A stretch of DNA of 64,000 nt from Oscillospiraceae bacterium (GTDB lineage Bacteria; Bacillota; Clostridia; Oscillospirales; Oscillospiraceae). Under the pieces are notes generated by a model. The model did no database searches, had not been told where the DNA came from, and was given only the letters and a program-made list of their open reading frames with translations. Within the stretch, counting starts at the first letter, position 1. Each line of letters starts with the position of its first letter. The position numbers were made by a program, and so were the translations under genes. The stretch is from the NCBI GenBank assembly GCA_015068035.1, contig SVLI01000009.1, positions 23,003 to 87,002 on the forward strand. The letters run 5' to 3'. Positions 52,723 to 61,300 of the stretch are shown here, piece by piece.

Positions 52723-54300
52723 CTAAGAAATTGCTTCCAGTTCACGGAAGCGAAATTTGATAATGATTCGTTTGTCCTCGGTCAGCTCCACTCGTTCGAT
52801 AAGGCTGACCAAGAGTTCCCGGCTGGTGCAGGCGGAATCCAGAAATTGAAGAACCAGTTCTTTGGCACGGGCTTCGGTGCTGATGGGGCTTTCCTTTTGT
52901 GCTTCCAGTTCTTTCAGCTTTTCTTCCAGAGAAGTTCTGTCCATTTTCACTCGCTGATAGATGCGCTCAAAATCAGCTTCAGCAAGCAGACCAGTCAGAC
53001 GATCCATATACATCTTATCCAAGTTGGCTGTCAGACTGTCGATCTTACCCTGGATCGATTGAATCTCAGCTTCGTGGTTTTCTTCCTTGCGAGCTTTTTC
53101 TACCGCATCAGCAGCAATCGGCTGTAGATTCTTGGGATCAAGATAGGCTTCACAGACTTCTCTTACTTTTGCAAGGACTGCTTCGGTGACTACTTGTTCC
53201 TTGATGGAGTGGCAGGAACAGACGCCTGCTTTTGTAAATCGCTGATAGGTTCGGCATACAAAGAACAGCCGATCTTCGCCGGATACCGGAGGGCGGTTCA
53301 GCACTGCCATAGGATAGCCACACTCGTGACAGAAGATCAAGCCCTTGAGCAGAAAGTCGTAGGTTCGACTTCGGGTGTGCTTGCGGCTGTTGACCAGCAG
53401 CTGTACCTTTTGAAAGGTATCCGCATCGATCAGCGGCTCATGGGTGTTTTCTACGACTACCCAGTTCTCCCGCGCCTGCCGCAGACACTTCTTGGATTTG
53501 TAACTGATCTTCACCGTGCGGCCTTGTACCATGTTGCCGATGTAGGTCTCGTTTTGCAACATCTCGGAGATGCGCTCACTAGACCATAGCCCGGCATAGG
53601 GCCCTTTGCGCCCCATATTCCAACCACAGTAGGTAGCAGGTGTGGGAATTCCTTCTTCGTTGAGGGTTGCCGCTATCTTACGACAACTCATACCGGTGAG
53701 TGCCATGGCAAAGATACGACGAACCACCGGCGCCACTTCTTCGTCGGTGACGATTTTGTTCTTCTCCGTCGGGTGCATCTTATAGCCGTACATGGGCTTG
53801 CCGCCGATGAACTGTCCCTTGCGCTGCTTATCACGTTTGACGGATTTGATTTTCTTGGAAATGTCCTTGGCATACATATCGTTCATGATGGCACGGAACG
53901 GGGTGATATCGTTGGCGCTGGATTCTACTCCCGTGTCGATTCCATCCAGTAAGGAAATGTACCGCACCCGCTTCTCCGGGAAGTACCGCTCCATGTAATG
54001 GCCGGTCATGATGTAGTCTCGCCCCAGACGGGACAGGTCTTTGGTAATGACCATGTTGACCTTCTTGGTTTCGATGTCACCGATCATGCGCTGAAAGTCC
54101 GGACGGTCAAAATTGGTGCCGCTCCAACCGTCATCAATATAGGTGTCATAAACGGACAGGCGGTGCTGCTGCACAAATTCATTAAGCAGTGATTTCTGGT
54201 TGGTTACACTTTGGGATGGACCCTCGGTCTCATCCTCCTTTGACAAGCGGATGTACAATGCCACATGATAATCCATTGGGTTGCTGATTTCTAAATACAT
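52723..54300 (-). CDS. Large serine recombinase
   Basis: A 525-residue site-specific integrase/excisionase. N-terminal catalytic domain with Ser20 (ALYIRLSKEDE), then the recombinase domain (GGKPMYGYKM, TPATYCGWN), zinc ribbon (FCHECGYPM; VCSCHS) and a coiled coil (about 410-470). The type moves conjugative and mobilisable elements and includes SpoIVCA of the sigK skin element. Start ATG 54300 has AAGGAGG. It lies 7.6 kb from the broken sigK. The matching attachment sites were not found next to it. Confidence 0.95.
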   Translation of the reverse strand: MYLEISNPMDYHVALYIRLSKEDETEGPSQSVTNQKSLLNEFVQQHRLSVYDTYIDDGWSGTNFDRPDFQRMIGDIETKKVNMVITKDLSRLGRDYIMTGHYMERYFPEKRVRYISLLDGIDTGVESSANDITPFRAIMNDMYAKDISKKIKSVKRDKQRKGQFIGGKPMYGYKMHPTEKNKIVTDEEVAPVVRRIFAMALTGMSCRKIAATLNEEGIPTPATYCGWNMGRKGPYAGLWSSERISEMLQNETYIGNMVQGRTVKISYKSKKCLRQARENWVVVENTHEPLIDADTFQKVQLLVNSRKHTRSRTYDFLLKGLIFCHECGYPMAVLNRPPVSGEDRLFFVCRTYQRFTKAGVCSCHSIKEQVVTEAVLAKVREVCEAYLDPKNLQPIAADAVEKARKEENHEAEIQSIQGKIDSLTANLDKMYMDRLTGLLAEADFERIYQRVKMDRTSLEEKLKELEAQKESPISTEARAKELVLQFLDSACTSRELLVSLIERVELTEDKRIIIKFRFRELEAIS

Positions 54301-54327
54301 GCTTTCCTCCTTGGAATAAGAGACCGG

Positions 54328-54474
54328 TCATTGCAAGCATTGTACAACGGGTTTCTCAGGGGTCGCAAGGATGCGAACAAGATAAAGCCGAAAAGACTCC
54401 TCCAGCAACTGGGCGAGACTCTTTTCGGCTTCGTCAGTATATATACAGTGTACAGTCGGTACAGGTTGTTTCAT
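54328..54474 (-). CDS. 48-aa protein upstream of the recombinase
   Basis: Too short for ordinary ORF calling. It reads MKQPVPTVHCIYTDEAEKSL and ends KPVVQCLQ, with AAAGGAGG eleven bases before the ATG. It ends 27 bp before the recombinase start, so it is probably co-transcribed. Similar short proteins commonly precede serine recombinases in Clostridial mobile elements, recalled rather than checked; the role is unknown. Its coding DNA also forms a GCCGAAAAGA/TCTTTTCGGC inverted repeat. Confidence 0.65.
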   Translation of the reverse strand: MKQPVPTVHCIYTDEAEKSLAQLLEESFRLYLVRILATPEKPVVQCLQ

Positions 54475-54649
54475 ATGTTCTACCTCCTTTGTTTATCGTA
54501 TGTAAAGGGGCAGAGTTTCTTGCCTGTCCATGCTGTGAAATCGAGCCTGTAGGTCATAGGAACAGTTTCGAATGGATCTACCTTTAGCAATTCCGGTTCG
54601 ATCAGAAAACGCAATGCAAAACAATGAGCAAAGAGCTTCAAGACATCGC

Positions 54650-54822
54650 ATTATATTTCATTAATGCCGATGAGTTTTAGTACCCGTGCGAAGTTCTCTG
54701 GCGGTACTTCCGAATCGCCAGTTAACGAGAGAATAATATGAAGTCGCAGCTGCGTCTGTAGTGATAAAGTGTGGATTGCTTTGCCGAGAAAAGATATTCG
54801 TCTAACCGAGCGTTGAGCCAGT
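54650..54822 (-). pseudogene. Remnant of a mobile-element gene
   Basis: The minus strand has a 56-codon open stretch without start or site, ending LSLTGDSEVPPENFARVLKL-IGINEI and a stop. It looks like the C-terminal end of a decayed gene. The rest of 54475-54952 holds nothing supported. Confidence 0.4.
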
Positions 54823-54912
54823 CAATCAGCAGTATTGTACAGGGGTCACAGTAGCTTTTTGAATCAATTCCAAAGAATTCGGGATCGCTTTTGATATTGA
54901 AAAATTAAAAAA

Positions 54913-54947
54913 GAGCCAGCTTTCTCAACTCGAGAAAGCTGGCTCTA
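54913..54947 (-). terminator. Terminator of the KTR gene
   Basis: A 15-bp perfect stem AGAGCCAGCTTTCTC/GAGAAAGCTGGCTCT, followed on the minus strand by TTTTTTAATTTTTC. Confidence 0.9.
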
Positions 54948-54952
54948 CGCTT

Positions 54953-55141
54953 TTAAGCGTCTGGCTCGGTGTTTACAGACATTTTTAGTTTTACAATATT
55001 AATTGCTGTTTCGCGCTTACACTTTGGACAAAAAAGGGGGAAATTAATTAGAGTTGTTGTTTTATATACTTTGGTTCGGGTTTTGCTATTGCATATCGGC
55101 CAGTAAAGCCACAATGTTTCCCTATTATCCACTGTAACCAC
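54953..55141 (-). CDS. Cys-rich KTR-domain protein, degenerate
   Basis: A 62-residue protein of the KTR family carried by Tn916-like and other conjugative elements: SKTRTKVYKTTTLINFPLFCPKCKRETAINIVKL and EPDA at the end. The first of the usual two CPxC knuckles reads WPIC, so one cysteine is lost and zinc binding is doubtful. The GTG 55141 start is weak and lacks a clear ribosome site. It marks the area as mobile DNA. Confidence 0.75.
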   Translation of the reverse strand: MVTVDNRETLWLYWPICNSKTRTKVYKTTTLINFPLFCPKCKRETAINIVKLKMSVNTEPDA

Positions 55142-55281
55142 CTTATGTGAGTCATAACGCTAAATGTGCCTGTTTATGACAAAATAATCGAAATAGTTAT
55201 GATAAAATTAATCGATAATCATTATATCACTGATTGAGCAAAAAGCAACCATAAATATTTTTATTTAAATTAAATATAAAA

Positions 55282-55312
55282 TCCCGGAAACCATGGAGAT
55301 GGTGTTCCGGGA
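55282..55312 (-). terminator. Terminator of the XRE regulator
   Basis: On the minus strand TCCCGGAACACCAT and its near-complement ATGGTTTCCGGGA flank a 4-nt loop, followed by TTTTATATT. Confidence 0.8.
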
Positions 55313-55317
55313 AGAGC

Positions 55318-55674
55318 CTATTTATCGATTTGATCAGATGAAAGAGCGTCAAACGATGACTTCAGTTGCTTTAATATTTTAAATACTTGCTCTTTTTGTG
55401 ACGGTGTGAATTCATCTAATAACTGTAAGAGCTCGTCGCTGGACTTTTGGTCAGTGGTTCTGTCGTCTGTTAGCAGAAGCCAGTCAGCAGATACGTCAAG
55501 TATAACTGCGATCTTCTTAATGAGTAACATACTACCACAGGATTTGCCATGCTCTACTTTGCTCATATGAGTTTCTGAAATCTGTAAGAGTTCTGCAAGG
55601 TTGCTTTGCGTCAAACCCTTGCGTTTTCGGGCTCGCTGAATTCGGGAACCTATGTTTTGAAGGTCATAATTCAT
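55318..55674 (-). CDS. XRE-family transcriptional regulator
   Basis: 118 residues: Cro/CI HTH at about 10-65 (GLTQSNLAELLQISETHMSKVEHG) and a short helical C-terminus (DELLQLLDEFTPSQKEQVFKILKQL). It is divergent from the BlaI-like gene across a 150-bp region full of TTTAGTTTA/TAAACTAAA half-sites, so it probably represses both directions. Start has GGGGGG near the ATG. Confidence 0.9.
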   Translation of the reverse strand: MNYDLQNIGSRIQRARKRKGLTQSNLAELLQISETHMSKVEHGKSCGSMLLIKKIAVILDVSADWLLLTDDRTTDQKSSDELLQLLDEFTPSQKEQVFKILKQLKSSFDALSSDQIDK

Positions 55675-55701
55675 TAGCGCACCCCCCTGTAAATTATCTT
55701 T

Positions 55702-55793
55702 AGTTTATAATATAGTCAATTGGCCAAGAAATTAATAAACTAAACACAAAGAGATAAACTATAGTTTGTTTTTGCGTAAAAATAATATATAAT
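55702..55793. promoter_or_regulatory. Divergent control region with palindromic operators and a promoter
   Basis: Half-sites TTTAGTTTATAA (55702), AATAAACTAAAC (55736) and palindrome AAACTATAGTTT (55758-55769) are about 25 bp apart. A plus-strand promoter (TTGTTT 55766, TATAAT 55788-55793, 16-bp spacer) overlaps the last palindrome. The XRE protein is the natural candidate to bind. Confidence 0.55.
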
Positions 55794-55823
55794 AAATCGA
55801 CTACACTTTGAGGAGGAATAGAA

Positions 55824-56198
55824 ATGTATCTGACAAGAAGCGAAATTAAGCTTATGCGCATTTTTTGGAATAATAACAGGCCCTTATCCAGTGGCGATTT
55901 AATCACGATCAATACAGACGGTTTTGAAAGAATAGCAGCGCTTCACAGCATTATCAATAGCCTGCTGGATAAAGGCGCAATAAGAGAAGCGGGCATACAC
56001 AAAGCCGGAAAGAGTATGGGGAGAATGTTTGCCGCAGAGTATTCATTGGAAGAATATTTGGGGGAGCTTATCGATCCCGTACATGATTTCATTGATTATC
56101 ACTTGTTGTTTCAGAAAATTTTGGAAAAAACAGATTTTCGGAAGGAAGAAAGTGGTTGTTGCGATACAGAAGAAAAGGCTTTTCATGTAGCGGAGTAA
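55824..56198 (+). CDS. BlaI/MecI-like winged-helix regulator, copy 1
   Basis: 124 residues. SEIKLMRIFWNNNRPLSSGDLI and IAALHSIINSLLDKGAIREAG are the winged-helix of the penicillinase-repressor family. The tail differs (KEESGCCDTEEKAFHVAE). GGAGGAATAG precedes the ATG. In BlaI systems an M56 membrane protease inactivates the repressor; such a protease is encoded three genes on. Less conserved than copy 2. Confidence 0.75.
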   Translation: MYLTRSEIKLMRIFWNNNRPLSSGDLITINTDGFERIAALHSIINSLLDKGAIREAGIHKAGKSMGRMFAAEYSLEEYLGELIDPVHDFIDYHLLFQKILEKTDFRKEESGCCDTEEKAFHVAE

Positions 56199-56293
56199 AA
56201 AATTTTCATTATAGAATGATTTTAACTTGAATAATTTAATGAAATGTTATATACTGATGTTGCACGATAATCAGGAAAGGAGGAAAATCTATC

Positions 56294-56683
56294 ATGTTTC
56301 TGCTTACGAAGAGTGAACTGGAAGTTATGAATGTCATTTGGAAGGCGGGGAAGCCCGTCTCGCGCAATGACATTATCAGCCTGTCCGAAAACAAGACGTG
56401 GAAGGACAGCTCCATTCATATATTGCTGAATGGACTTTTGAAGAAAGAGGCCATACGGGAGGATGGCTTTGTTCGCTGCGGTAAGGTATTTGGCCGGCTC
56501 TTTTCGCCTAACATCAGCTGCGAAGAATATTATGCCGAGGAAGTGTTTTCTGCCGGCGGCAAGGAGAGCATCCCGGCACTGCTTTCTGCCTTGCTTCGCA
56601 GAGATGATCTGGACGATGCGCTATTTGATGAAATGGAAGAAATCTTGAAAGAAAAGAGAAAAGAGAGAAACAAGACGAAATGA
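56294..56683 (+). CDS. BlaI/MecI-like winged-helix regulator, copy 2
   Basis: 129 residues. LTKSELEVMNVIWKAGKPVSRNDII and WKDSSIHILLNGLLKKEAIRED match the BlaI helix-turn-helix and wing. A charged C-terminal helix follows (ILKEKRKERNKTK). Its stop overlaps the M56 protease start (ATGA), the standard BlaI-BlaR arrangement. AGGAAAGGAGG precedes the ATG. It likely represses this operon. Confidence 0.85.
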   Translation: MFLLTKSELEVMNVIWKAGKPVSRNDIISLSENKTWKDSSIHILLNGLLKKEAIREDGFVRCGKVFGRLFSPNISCEEYYAEEVFSAGGKESIPALLSALLRRDDLDDALFDEMEEILKEKRKERNKTK

Positions 56684-57408
56684 TATCAACATATTCATTC
56701 GCGTTGTCCATTATATTATTCAATCTGGCGCTTGTGTTGGTGTTCTTGCTGCGAAGGAAACGGTACTTTATTGCGAGATATGGCATACAGGTGCTCATCC
56801 TGATCGTTGCGCTCGGCATAATCAGACTGTTTTCCCCGGTAGACGGGCAATTTCCGCATGTTATTCGCTCTCATAAAGTGATTCCCGCAATACGGAGTGC
56901 GCTCGGCTATGGAATTTTCGGCAACCAAATTACGGTTGGCAAAATCTTGCTGGCCGTATGGCTCGGTGGGACGGCTGTATTCCTGATTCGGGATGTGTGC
57001 TTGATTCTTCGTTTCAAGTGGCAGCGTGCAGGATATACGGAATGCAATAATGCACAGGTCCGAGCGATTGCGAAGGAACTTGGCATCACGAAGCCGTTGG
57101 TGATTACCCCGTGCGTCCCAATGCCGCATGTGGCGGGACATTTCCGGCAAGTGATTTACGTTCCTCCGCTGGAGCTTTCCGAAGAAGACTGGAAATATGT
57201 TTTGCAGCATGAAATACAGCATATTGCAGCGCATGACCAGCAGATCAAGCTTTTCTTCCTTTTTCTGCGCTCCCTGTTTTGGTGGAACCCTGTGTCGCAG
57301 TTGTTCATCAAGGAGCTGGACGCCATTCTTGAACTTCGATGCGACGATCAAGTGTGTGCCAAGCTGAGCGAGGATGAACAGGTTTCCTATTTTGGAGCTA
57401 TGCGGTGA
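56680..57408 (+). CDS. M56 (BlaR1/MecR1-like) membrane metalloprotease
   Basis: 242 residues with membrane segments at about 4-24, 36-50, 85-105 and 190-205, PHVAGHFRQVIYVPP, and zinc motif HEIQH (about residue 178). It would be the signal-transducing protease cutting the BlaI-type repressor. It ends early (YFGAMR) and the next frame continues with MRQIKPDNKRD, basic and typical of the remaining cytosolic part, so a frameshift may have split one gene. The penicillin-sensor domain of BlaR1 is absent. Confidence 0.85.
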   Translation: MISTYSFALSIILFNLALVLVFLLRRKRYFIARYGIQVLILIVALGIIRLFSPVDGQFPHVIRSHKVIPAIRSALGYGIFGNQITVGKILLAVWLGGTAVFLIRDVCLILRFKWQRAGYTECNNAQVRAIAKELGITKPLVITPCVPMPHVAGHFRQVIYVPPLELSEEDWKYVLQHEIQHIAAHDQQIKLFFLFLRSLFWWNPVSQLFIKELDAILELRCDDQVCAKLSEDEQVSYFGAMR

Positions 57409-57803
57409 TGCGCCAGATAAAACCCGATAACAAGAGGGATGTTTCCGCCGTTACGGGGCTTGTTGGTGGTCGATCCACAAACAGATACAACATAAAACAA
57501 CGCTATGAAGTGTACGCGAACAGCGATAAGCGCAGGAGTAAAGCCGTAAGAAGCGGTCTGTGCATCCTGATTTGCCTTGTGTTTCTGGCATCATACTTTG
57601 TTATTGTGCAGCCGATTTACTTGCCTCCGGAGGAAGATTTAGTTGGCGTGGTGACGGCAGTCGAGAATACTTCCACTTTTATTGCATGGGACGGAGAAAG
57701 ATATGTACTGTTCGTCGGCGCAGAGAGCGTTATGGAGCTTCGAGCCGACCAATTGGACGATGAGCCATATTGCAATTTTCAAATATTTGAGGTAGGAGAA
57801 TAA
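57405..57803 (+). CDS. C-terminal part of the M56 protein or separate coupled gene
   Basis: 132 residues. A basic region (NRYNIKQRYEVYANSDKRRSKA, about 27-50), one membrane helix (about 52-68) and an exterior part. GTG 57405 (or ATG 57408) overlaps the M56 stop by four bases. The KQRYEVYANSDKRR-like stretch is what follows the metalloprotease in single-chain M56 proteins. Either a frameshift or a real split with coupled translation. Confidence 0.6.
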   Translation: MMRQIKPDNKRDVSAVTGLVGGRSTNRYNIKQRYEVYANSDKRRSKAVRSGLCILICLVFLASYFVIVQPIYLPPEEDLVGVVTAVENTSTFIAWDGERYVLFVGAESVMELRADQLDDEPYCNFQIFEVGE

Positions 57804-57804
57804 A

Positions 57805-58038
57805 ATGAAAGCAATTAGAACGATTATAATTTCAATTTTAATATGCATGTGCCTGTTCGTCAGCGCGTTTGCCGTTCAGAGTGAAGAACCCCCTGCCGGT
57901 GTGGAGGCGGAAAACAGCGAGATTCAGCCGCGAGGGGAAGAAACCCGTTGGTACTTTCGTGAAATAGACGGAGTTAAACAGGCGCGGCTTTGGTCGCTTA
58001 CATATGGCAGATGGCTGACTGATTGGATTACATATTGA
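57805..58038 (+). CDS. Small exported Trp-rich peptide
   Basis: 77 residues: signal peptide about 1-23 (IIISILICMCLFVSAFA), an acidic spacer, then a C-terminus with Trp and Tyr (ETRWYFREIDGVKQARLW, then YGRWLTDWITY). The start is two bases after the previous stop, with GGTAGGAGAAT. It ends the BlaI-M56 operon. It may be the signal, substrate or effector of the M56 protein; it could also be a bacteriocin-like peptide. No known family named. Confidence 0.75.
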   Translation: MKAIRTIIISILICMCLFVSAFAVQSEEPPAGVEAENSEIQPRGEETRWYFREIDGVKQARLWSLTYGRWLTDWITY

Positions 58039-58055
58039 TTGCTAACTAAATGCGA

Positions 58056-58090
58056 AAAACAGAGGAGCAAAAATGCTCCTCTGTTTTTTG
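58056..58090 (+). terminator. Terminator of the BlaI-M56-peptide operon
   Basis: AAAACAGAGGAGCA and TGCTCCTCTGTTTT around AAA(A), followed by TTTTTTG. The 240 bp from here to the Rhs start hold no further gene. Confidence 0.9.
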
Positions 58091-58330
58091 TTGTCTTGTG
58101 ACAAGTGCACAATCAAAGAATGATTAATTTATTATTTAATGATTATTGTATAAGCGTCAAAGCTGCGATAAAATGTCTTTGAAAGATTTGCCGGAGAAAA
58201 TCCCAGAAATTTGTTCCGGAGAAATCATGGTTTGCTTTATCGGAAGGTAGGTGGTGAATATGCGGGCGTAACGTAATGTGGAATTGACAAAAGAGATTTT
58301 TTCCGAATTTTGGAAAGGAGTGCTAAAGAT

Positions 58331-61300
58331 ATGAAATCACGGATTGGTAAGCTTATATCTCTCGCGCTGGTCATAGCAATGCTCGTTCAGCTCGCTCCGT
58401 TGAATGTTTTCGCTACAGATAAAAACGTGTCCGGTGCAGAAGAGCCTGTTTTGGCAGCCAACATGAAGCAGGAGCTGCTGGCAGAGGATATACAGGGAGA
58501 GGATCCGGATCGCAGAGAGGAAACGGTAAAGCATTTCAGAATGCAGGATGGCTCCTTCATAGCAGTAGATTACGGATATGCAGTCCATTATCAGGATAGC
58601 GAGGGCGCATATCAGGAAATAGACAACCGCCTTGTCTTGACGGAAGCGGAGACGGCGGAAGAAATAAGCGAAATTGCAACCACCGACCGCAACGGCAAAA
58701 TCAGCTTTTCGGCCGAAAGTACGGACGATCGTGCTCTTGTGTCGTTCGGCAGCGGTGATACTGAAATTAAGATGACTCCCTATGCAGCGCCCATGCTCAG
58801 CGCTGTGACGGAAAATCGCATGGAGGCAGAAAGCGAAGAAGAGCTTCAGCTTGCATCTGCCATGGAAACGAAAAGGGAAAATTACGCACAGAAGGCAATC
58901 GGAAATGTGGTCTTGAGCGGTAGCGAGGGACTGAGTACCCATATGGCGATCGGTGACGCGCAAAAGCTGATGGAAGCTTTGCAGCCGATGCAGATGAACG
59001 CGGCCGAGGCAGATATTCAGGAAGCAGCGGAATCCATGACGGAGGAGCTCAGCTTATACGATGCGGTGTTCCCCGAAAAGAGCCGATCTTCGTTGGTTTA
59101 TTCCGACATATTCCCCGATGTTGACCTTGAATATATCCTTGAAGGCAACAATCTGAAGGAAAACATCATCGTCAAAAAGAGAACGGAGAGCTATGTTTAT
59201 CCCTTCCTCACGGAGCTGGGAGAGGGAATGACCATGGAGCTTCAGGATAACGGAAGCGCTCTTGTGCTGAAAGACGGCACGCCCGTTTATGAGATTGGCG
59301 TTCCCTGCATGTTTGACGCCAACGGGGAATTCAGCAGCGCGGTCAGCTATGTAATAAAAGAACTGGACGAAGGGAAATATCTTCTTATAACCGTGGCGGA
59401 TGCCGAATGGATAAACGAGGAAGGACGCGCTTTTCCCGTTGTGGTGGATCCCTCAGTGTACATTTACAATGCTGAGCCCACCATGAGTGCCTCCTACATC
59501 TGCAGCACCGCCGCCGAATATGAATTCCGTTACGATGGTTACCTGTATATTGGCGAAGCATATACGGGTGCTGTATACCGTACTGTTTTGCGCATGAACA
59601 CAATGCCAACCCTTCCCATGGGCAGCACGATCATAGGCGCACAGCTGCAGTTCGGCATCGCCGGATATTCCAACAACGGTCAAAACTCCCTGCAAATCGT
59701 TGCGCAGCCTATCGCGGACGGTGACGATTTCTGGAGCGGAGTCCGTTCCTGGAACAACCGGCCGCAGCTCGACCCCTCCATTCTGGATTATGAAACCGTC
59801 GATCCATACATCTGGCAGATGAACTTCGACATTACCCGTGAATTCGTGAAATGGATGGATGACAGCGCCACCAATAACGGATTGATGATCTACACAACGG
59901 ATGAGGAAACCATGACCTCTACCAAGTGCAGCTATATCTATGCATACAGCACAAGTAACCCTCTGGTCGTGGTTAACTACCGCAATACGATGGGTGTTGA
60001 GGATTACTATACCTATCAGGTGCAGGATATCGGCAGAGCGGGAACCGCTTACGTGGGGGATTACACCGGCGGCATTACCCTCATCAATGGCATTGTCAGC
60101 GATGCGAGCACCATTGCGCCCGTGGGCGTCAGCATGGTATATAACTCCGCAATGACAAACCAGCTGTATCAGGACTTCGTGTACAGTTATGACTATGGTT
60201 TCTATAGTGCCGGCTGGAAACTGAACTGTGTTCAGTCCGTGCATACCTCCGATGACGGAACAAGACTTGTATACATAGACGGAGACGGAACCACCCACTA
60301 CTTTGCGTGGGATTCCAATGTTGGCAGATATGTTGACGAGGACGGTCTCGGCTTGCGCCTTGCCAAGGATGACTCCAACTATACGATGACCGACCGCTAC
60401 GGCAACATAAAATACTTCTACAGCAATATGCTGTACTTCGAGGAAGATGCAAACGGAAACCGTATTTTCTATAATGTGGCCTATGGGACTGTGTCGACGG
60501 TCAGTCGACAACTCAATGGCCATAATACCGAAACGATCTGCACCTTCCAGTACGATCCTACCACGAAATACCTCACGTCCATAACGGACAAAACAGGTAA
60601 TGTTACCTCCTTCACCTACTCAACTGTGGCAGGAATGAAGCGGCTGACGGGCATTACCTACCCTGACGGAAAGACCGTGAGCTACAGTTACGATGCAAAC
60701 GGCAGACTTTCCCGCGCCAAGGACAACGAAAGCGGCTATTCCGTGAATTACGCTTATTACTCCAATGGCAGAGTAAAAAGTATCGAGGAAATGTCCGGAA
60801 CTACTGCGGGAACAAAGATCATTGCCAGCGGAACCTCCAACGGTCTGCAGGCCTATTGCTACCCGGGCAGTGACCGCAAGGTTTCCAAAAATGATTATTT
60901 CAATGAAAATGCGGCATCCACCTGCGGCTGCGCGGGCACGGCCTGCAACTGCGATGATGACAACATCCTCACATACTGCGTTTTTGATTATTACGGACGC
61001 ACCATAAACACTTATTCCACCGATGCGGCCGGAAGTGTGATCTACGGTGTTAATTCCACCAAGTATGTTACGAACTCCGGCACCAGCGGAGCCAACAACC
61101 GGATAAATGTTGCGAGTTCTGTTGGTGTTCAGCCGGAAAACTACGCTGCGGACGGCGGGTTCGAAAGCGGAACGAGTATCATAAGCGGCAGCGTAAGTTG
61201 TACGTACAGCAGAGGCAGCACGCTTGTGCATACGGGCGGCTATGCCCTCAAAATAAACCCCGCGGCCGAATCGGGAGCTAAAGCGCAGGCTTCCGTCGCG

